The position numbers and the translations under genes were made by a program. 58,321 nucleotides of DNA from Paracoccus marinaquae. Its GTDB lineage: Bacteria > Pseudomonadota > Alphaproteobacteria > Rhodobacterales > Rhodobacteraceae. The stretch is taken from NCBI RefSeq assembly GCF_018860165.1, contig NZ_JAHKNG010000022.1:1-58321 (forward strand), in the 5' to 3' direction. Position 1 is the stretch's first letter; each line of letters opens with the position of its first letter. Shown here in pieces: positions 55,104-58,321 of this stretch. The notes beneath the pieces are model-generated. The model was not told the origin of the DNA. It saw only the letters and a program-made list of their open reading frames with translations, and made no database searches.

Positions 55104-56063
55104 CTATGCCGACAGCAGGCGCTCTGCCGTGGCTTCCGAGGTGACCAGGCCGTTCACCAGCTTGCCGATCAGAGCGGCACGAATCGCGGGCACCTTGGCT
55201 TCGCCGGTGGCGACCATGATGACCGGCTTTTCGGCCGCCCGCGGCAGTGGCGCCGAGGCGACGCGCGCATTGAAGGGGCAGTCGATCACATGGCCCTTGC
55301 GGTCATAGACCCAACTGGTGATCTCGCCGACGGCACCGGCGGCGGTCAGCTGGTCCATCTCGGCGGCCGAGACGAAACCATCGACATAAAGCGGCGCCGA
55401 ACGGTCCATCTGGCCCGCACCGACCAGCGACAGATCGGCCTGCTGACACAGCCGGATGGTGTTCCGCACCGCCTCCTGGTTGCGCATCGCCTGCAGTTCG
55501 GCGGCGTCGCGGGCCAGAACCGGCAGGGGGTAGGGGTAATGCGGGGCGCTGATCCGTTCGGCCAGACGGATGGTCGCGTTATAGGGCGTGGCCGAGCCGT
55601 CCTGCATCATGTTCCCCAGCCGCGAGACGACGACATGCTGCGGGCAGGACATCCGCGGCAGCTGTTCCACCGTGGCCTTCAGCGCCCGGCCGGTGCCGAG
55701 GCTGATGATCCGCTGTTCGGGCGCTTTCAGGGTCTTTTCCAACTCGGCCGCCGCGGCGATGGCGATGCCCGTCAGCAGATCCGGCGCATCCGGATCCGAG
55801 GGCACCACCTCGCAGATGCTCAGCCCGTAGCGGTCGGACATCGCCCCGGCCAGATCCATGCAGCGGGCGATGGGATGATCGACCCGGACCTTGATCAGGC
55901 CCTCGCTGGCCGCCATCGCCACCAGCCGCTGTGCGGACTGGCGGCTGACGCCCAGCTTGCGGGCGATCTCGTCCTGGGTGTTGCCGGCGACGTAATAGAG
56001 CCAGCCGGCCCGCGCCGCATCGTCGAGCCGCGTTGTCTCGGGGCTGAAACGTCCTGCGCTCAC
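55104..56063 (-). CDS. smoC: SorC/DeoR-type sugar-binding transcriptional regulator
   Basis: A 319-residue regulator: an N-terminal helix-turn-helix at about residues 25-60 (NTQDEIARKLGVSRQSAQRL) and a SorC effector domain related to phosphosugar isomerases (RIISLGTGRALKATVEQLPR, then GNMMQDGSATPYNAT). It corresponds to SmoC of R. sphaeroides. Its ATG overlaps the HAD gene stop by four bases, and smoE lies 160 bases downstream. It probably senses a polyol or its phosphate. Confidence 0.88.
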   Translation of the reverse strand: MSAGRFSPETTRLDDAARAGWLYYVAGNTQDEIARKLGVSRQSAQRLVAMAASEGLIKVRVDHPIARCMDLAGAMSDRYGLSICEVVPSDPDAPDLLTGIAIAAAAELEKTLKAPEQRIISLGTGRALKATVEQLPRMSCPQHVVVSRLGNMMQDGSATPYNATIRLAERISAPHYPYPLPVLARDAAELQAMRNQEAVRNTIRLCQQADLSLVGAGQMDRSAPLYVDGFVSAAEMDQLTAAGAVGEITSWVYDRKGHVIDCPFNARVASAPLPRAAEKPVIMVATGEAKVPAIRAALIGKLVNGLVTSEATAERLLSA

Positions 56064-56725
56064 GAAAGGGCGGCTCCCTGCTGGATATCCTTCAACAGTT
56101 GCGGGAATTCGGCCCAGTTGTCAAAGGAGCGGACCGAAGCGGGCGCGGCGGTGCCTTTCAGATGGGCGCCGCCGCGGTAATGCAGGACCGCCATCCCGGC
56201 AGCCTCGGCCGCGGCGATGCCCGGCGGGCTGTCCTCGACCACCACCGTGCGCGCGGGCGCCACGCCCATCCGCGCGGCGGCGAAGAGGAACAGGTCGGGG
56301 GCAGGCTTGCCGCGTGCCACCTGGCTGGCGGTGAAGACATGCGGCCCGAAGCGGCGCGCCAGGTCCAGCAGGTCCAGCGTTCGCCCGACACGTTCGGGAC
56401 TGGACGAGGTGGCCACGCAGGCGGGCCATTGCAGCCGGTCCAGCATGGCGGCAAGGCCCGGTGTCGGTCGCAGGTCGTGCTCAAAGCGATCCAGCAGGCG
56501 GCGGCGGTAGGCGGCTTCGAAATCATCGGGCAGCGGGCGGCCGAAACGTTCGCGGATCGTGGCTGCAACGGTCGGAAAGCTGCGGCCGAGGAAATCGCGC
56601 CGCACATCCTCGGCCGTCAGCCCGATCTCCAGAGCCGCCAACTGATCGATCAGCACCTCGGCCGACAGGATCTCGCTGTCGGCGATCACGCCGTCGCAAT
56701 CGAAGATGATCAGGCCCGGTTCCAA
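56060..56725 (-). CDS. HAD-family hydrolase, beta-phosphoglucomutase-like
   Basis: A 221-residue HAD phosphatase: motif I LIIFDCDGVIADSE near residues 5-18, motif II ATSSSPERV, motif III RGKPAPDLFLFAA and motif IV VVEDSPPGIAAAEAAGM. The start is TTG at 56725 with GGGAGG six bases upstream, better than any ATG. It is the first gene of the polyol cluster, overlapping smoC by four bases. It may dephosphorylate sugar phosphates that build up during polyol use. Confidence 0.86.
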   Translation of the reverse strand: MEPGLIIFDCDGVIADSEILSAEVLIDQLAALEIGLTAEDVRRDFLGRSFPTVAATIRERFGRPLPDDFEAAYRRRLLDRFEHDLRPTPGLAAMLDRLQWPACVATSSSPERVGRTLDLLDLARRFGPHVFTASQVARGKPAPDLFLFAAARMGVAPARTVVVEDSPPGIAAAEAAGMAVLHYRGGAHLKGTAAPASVRSFDNWAEFPQLLKDIQQGAALS

Positions 56726-56751
56726 GATTGCCTCCCGACATGTGCCGGGCA

Positions 56752-56779
56752 AGCATATCAGGGCCTTCGGTCGGCACAA
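56752..56779 (-). promoter_or_regulatory. Candidate promoter of the HAD-smoC genes
   Basis: Minus-strand TTGTGC (56779-56774), 16 bases, TATGCT (56757-56752), starting RNA near 56746, about 20 bases before the TTG start. Confidence 0.4.
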
Positions 56780-56798
56780 TCGCGGCGGGGGGCTGGGC

Positions 56799-57437
56799 CT
56801 ATACCTGCTCGGCCAGATCGACCTGCTGCATCAGCCTGACCAGAAGCCGGACCAGCCCGTAGCAATAGAGGATCAGCCCCGGAATCCACATGTCGATGCG
56901 CAGAAGCCGGTCCATCATGCCGCTCAGGGCCTCGGGCAGGCCGGTCGCGACCAGATAGCGCAGCCCGTTGGCGCCGTCCCCATGCAGGCTCAGCAGCGCG
57001 CCGATGTCATGGATATGGACTTCCTCGCCCGAACCGGTCCCGCCATGGAAGACCTGCCAGAACACCAGCAGCAGCCCGGCCCCGACCAGGGACATGGCGC
57101 GAAACGCCCGGCCGCTGGCGAAGCCGAAGCCAAGCCTCGGCCGCGGTCTTGGCGCTGTGCCAGAGATATCCATCAGCAGCGGGACCAGAACCGCCATCAT
57201 GCCGATATTTCCGCCCAACCAATAGGCGATCAGGGCGTTGATCCATCCGGCCCCTGCGGCAAGGCTGATCGCGGCGGCGACCGTTCCGCTGAGGACCGCG
57301 ACAATCAGGGCGGGCATCAACATCATGGCCGACAGCCCCCGAACGACAGTCCTGGGAGAGGGCGGATCATGCCGGGCATCTGGCCCGCAGAGACAGTCCC
57401 GCCGGCATATGCCGCCGGCGGATACAAGGGCTCGCAT
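56799..57437 (-). CDS. Unknown membrane protein, about 212 residues
   Basis: Not recognised. Four hydrophobic segments are visible: MLMPALIVAVLSGTVAAAIS, LIAYWLGGNIGMMAVLVPLL, FRAMSLVGAGLLLVFWQVF and WIPGLILYCYGLVRLLVRL. Between segments 3 and 4 lies a hydrophilic loop GGTGSGEEVHIHDIGALLSL. The start is unsure: ATG at 57437, TTG at 57446, or an internal ATG just before the first helix, near 57325, are all open and none has a good ribosome site. It is the last gene before the CAU tRNA. Confidence 0.55.
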   Translation of the reverse strand: MRALVSAGGICRRDCLCGPDARHDPPSPRTVVRGLSAMMLMPALIVAVLSGTVAAAISLAAGAGWINALIAYWLGGNIGMMAVLVPLLMDISGTAPRPRPRLGFGFASGRAFRAMSLVGAGLLLVFWQVFHGGTGSGEEVHIHDIGALLSLHGDGANGLRYLVATGLPEALSGMMDRLLRIDMWIPGLILYCYGLVRLLVRLMQQVDLAEQV

Positions 57438-57677
57438 GAGTGACAAATGCGGCAGGGCATAGGGTCAGGTTAGGAGAAACACCGTGTTATGTATAGCTGT
57501 TTCCTCCCCATCGGCGGGATTCGACGTTCGGTTTCAGGTTCGTCGCCAAGGGTTCGGCGCGTTCGGGACGGGATGCGCCCTATTCTGCCTTCAGGCGAGT
57601 GCGGCAAAGACCGAACCCGCCCCGGTTCAGGGCGCTTGACCCTCTGGCACGGCCCGATTAGGCAGGTTTTGCCGCAT

Positions 57678-57754
57678 GGGCCTGTAGCTCAATTGGTTAG
57701 AGCAGGGCGCTCATAACGCCTTGGTTGGGGGTTCGAGTCCCTCCGGGCCTACCA
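57678..57754 (+). tRNA. tRNA with CAU anticodon (probably tRNA-Ile2, else Met)
   Basis: A cloverleaf starting GGGCCTGTAGCTCAATTGGT with anticodon CAT in GCGCTCATAACGC, T arm GGGGGTTCGAGTCCC and an encoded CCA. The body resembles bacterial tRNA-Ile whose C34 is changed to lysidine by TilS to read AUA; elongator tRNA-Met is the alternative, and initiator is unlikely. A possible promoter -35 TTGACC lies at 57636-57641. Confidence 0.9.
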
Positions 57755-57957
57755 AACGACATTATTTTTCCCTTTTCTTCAGTTCGTTACCTGATTTTGC
57801 GGCGAGCCTTGCAGGGCGGTTCGCCAGATTTTGTTCCTGATTTTCCTCGCTGGGAAGGCTTTCAATCGCTGAATCGGCCTTGGCCTTGCGATTATACTTA
57901 TCGATGTATTTCTGTGGGGCACCTCGAAAAATTGCTCTGACCGTGCCGCCTGTGTAG
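57755..57957. other. AT-richer spacer between tRNA and IS fragment
   Basis: About 200 bases with more A and T than the rest of the window, beginning with a T-rich run (57764-57780) that may end the tRNA transcript. No gene is recognisable; open frames here are short and lack ribosome sites. The position just 3' of a tRNA is typical of integrated DNA, but no integrase or att repeat was seen. Confidence 0.4.
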
Positions 57958-58321
57958 GAAGCGGGTGGTATTCGGCTGCTGGAGCGTGATGATGGTGTAG
58001 ATGGGTTTTTTGATCTTTCAGACCGCTACGCGAGCCTGGACGCCAAGAAGGACCCTCTTGTCGAGATCGACAGCGTTGTGCCTTGGGAGGAGTTTCGCCC
58101 GACGCTGGAGCGGGTCTGGCGCAAGCCGGAGGCGGAACGCAAGTCGCGGGCCGGGCGCAAGCCGATGGACGCGGTGGTGATGTTCAAGACGCTGGTGCTG
58201 GGTGCGCTCTACAATCTGTCCGACGACCAGATCGAGTATCAGGTCCGTGACCGGCTGTCGTTCATGCGGTTCCTCGGCCTTGGGCTGGAGGACCGTGTGC
58301 CCGACGCGAAGACGGTATGGC
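57958..58321 (+). mobile_element. IS5-family transposase, N-terminal part (cut by window end)
   Basis: The open frame after the TAG at 57955 encodes FFDLSDRYASL, DPLVEIDSVVPWEEF, then SRAGRKPMDAVVMFKTLVLG, ALYNLSDDQIEYQVRDRLSF and PDAKTVW, the N-terminal half of IS5-family DDE transposases. No in-frame ATG, GTG or TTG lies between the stop and the conserved start. An ATG at 58001 is one base out of frame, before a run of six T (58006-58011). Either the start is unusual, the run has lost a T, or slippage is used. The left terminal repeat was not identified. Confidence 0.85.

Noticed and set aside
57725..57940. Small plus-strand frame beginning inside the CAU tRNA
   Set aside because: Its first residues (GVRVPPG) come from the tRNA T arm, a common artefact, and the rest matches nothing.

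Overview
The window is GC-rich, densely coded DNA from an alphaproteobacterium, most likely Rhodobacterales and close to Paracoccus. The pointers are a TRAP TAXI transporter, a complete Rhodobacter-type smo/mtlK polyol operon, a methyl-THF methyltransferase/MetF/small-protein cluster typical of roseobacters, and a NavAb-class sodium channel of a kind reported from Paracoccus relatives. Everything looks chromosomal and mostly housekeeping. Both ends run into pieces of insertion sequences (positions 2-73 and 57958-58321), and a tRNA lies close to each (Gln at 211-285, CAU tRNA at 57678-57754), so the window is probably a contig that broke at multicopy elements.

Layout. 0.4-5 kb: a BaiN/HI0933 flavoprotein, then a leftward kpsT-kpsE-kdsA capsule-export/Kdo block without kpsM. 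5-13.7 kb: an Fe-S uracil-DNA glycosylase, a CMD-family protein, a class III aminotransferase, a TRAP TAXI binding protein plus fused permease with a UspA protein, and fhs. 13.7-19.3 kb: an unknown alpha/alpha-repeat protein, prfC, dgt, erpA and an unknown secreted protein. 19.7-26 kb: a class II-like PHA synthase, trkH, and a sulfide-type operon (persulfide dioxygenase-like blh plus SulP) behind an AT-rich palindromic promoter. 26-28.2 kb: a one-carbon/methionine cluster. 28.4-32.3 kb: ppx/gppA, rlmE, an AraC regulator, miaA.

32.3-41.8 kb is the envelope and translation superoperon pyrH-[sodium channel]-frr-uppS-cdsA-dxr-rseP-bamA-skp. It stops at skp, where fabZ-lpxA would be expected. 41.8-47.3 kb: a nucleoside hydrolase, an orphan iron-binding protein, uup, rplU-rpmA behind a structured leader, and a GNAT enzyme. 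47.5-56.7 kb: an LLM oxidoreductase and the leftward polyol operon HAD-SorC regulator-smoEFGK-smoS-mtlK. 56.8-58.3 kb: a small membrane protein, the CAU tRNA, AT-richer DNA and the second IS fragment.

Genes that work together: kpsT/kpsE export capsule and kdsA makes its Kdo. The TRAP binding protein and permease form one importer, perhaps feeding the aminotransferase. fhs, MetF and the methyl-THF methyltransferase all handle folate one-carbon units. blh and SulP fit sulfide oxidation and sulfur-oxyanion movement. smoEFGK imports polyols that smoS and mtlK oxidise. No CRISPR array, rRNA, prophage, conjugation module or toxin-antitoxin pair was seen. The best candidates for something new are the sodium channel between pyrH and frr, the PHA synthase with an altered active-site box, the blh/SulP palindrome, the rplU leader with mutually exclusive pairings, and the two unknown proteins at 13741-15201 and 18648-19268.
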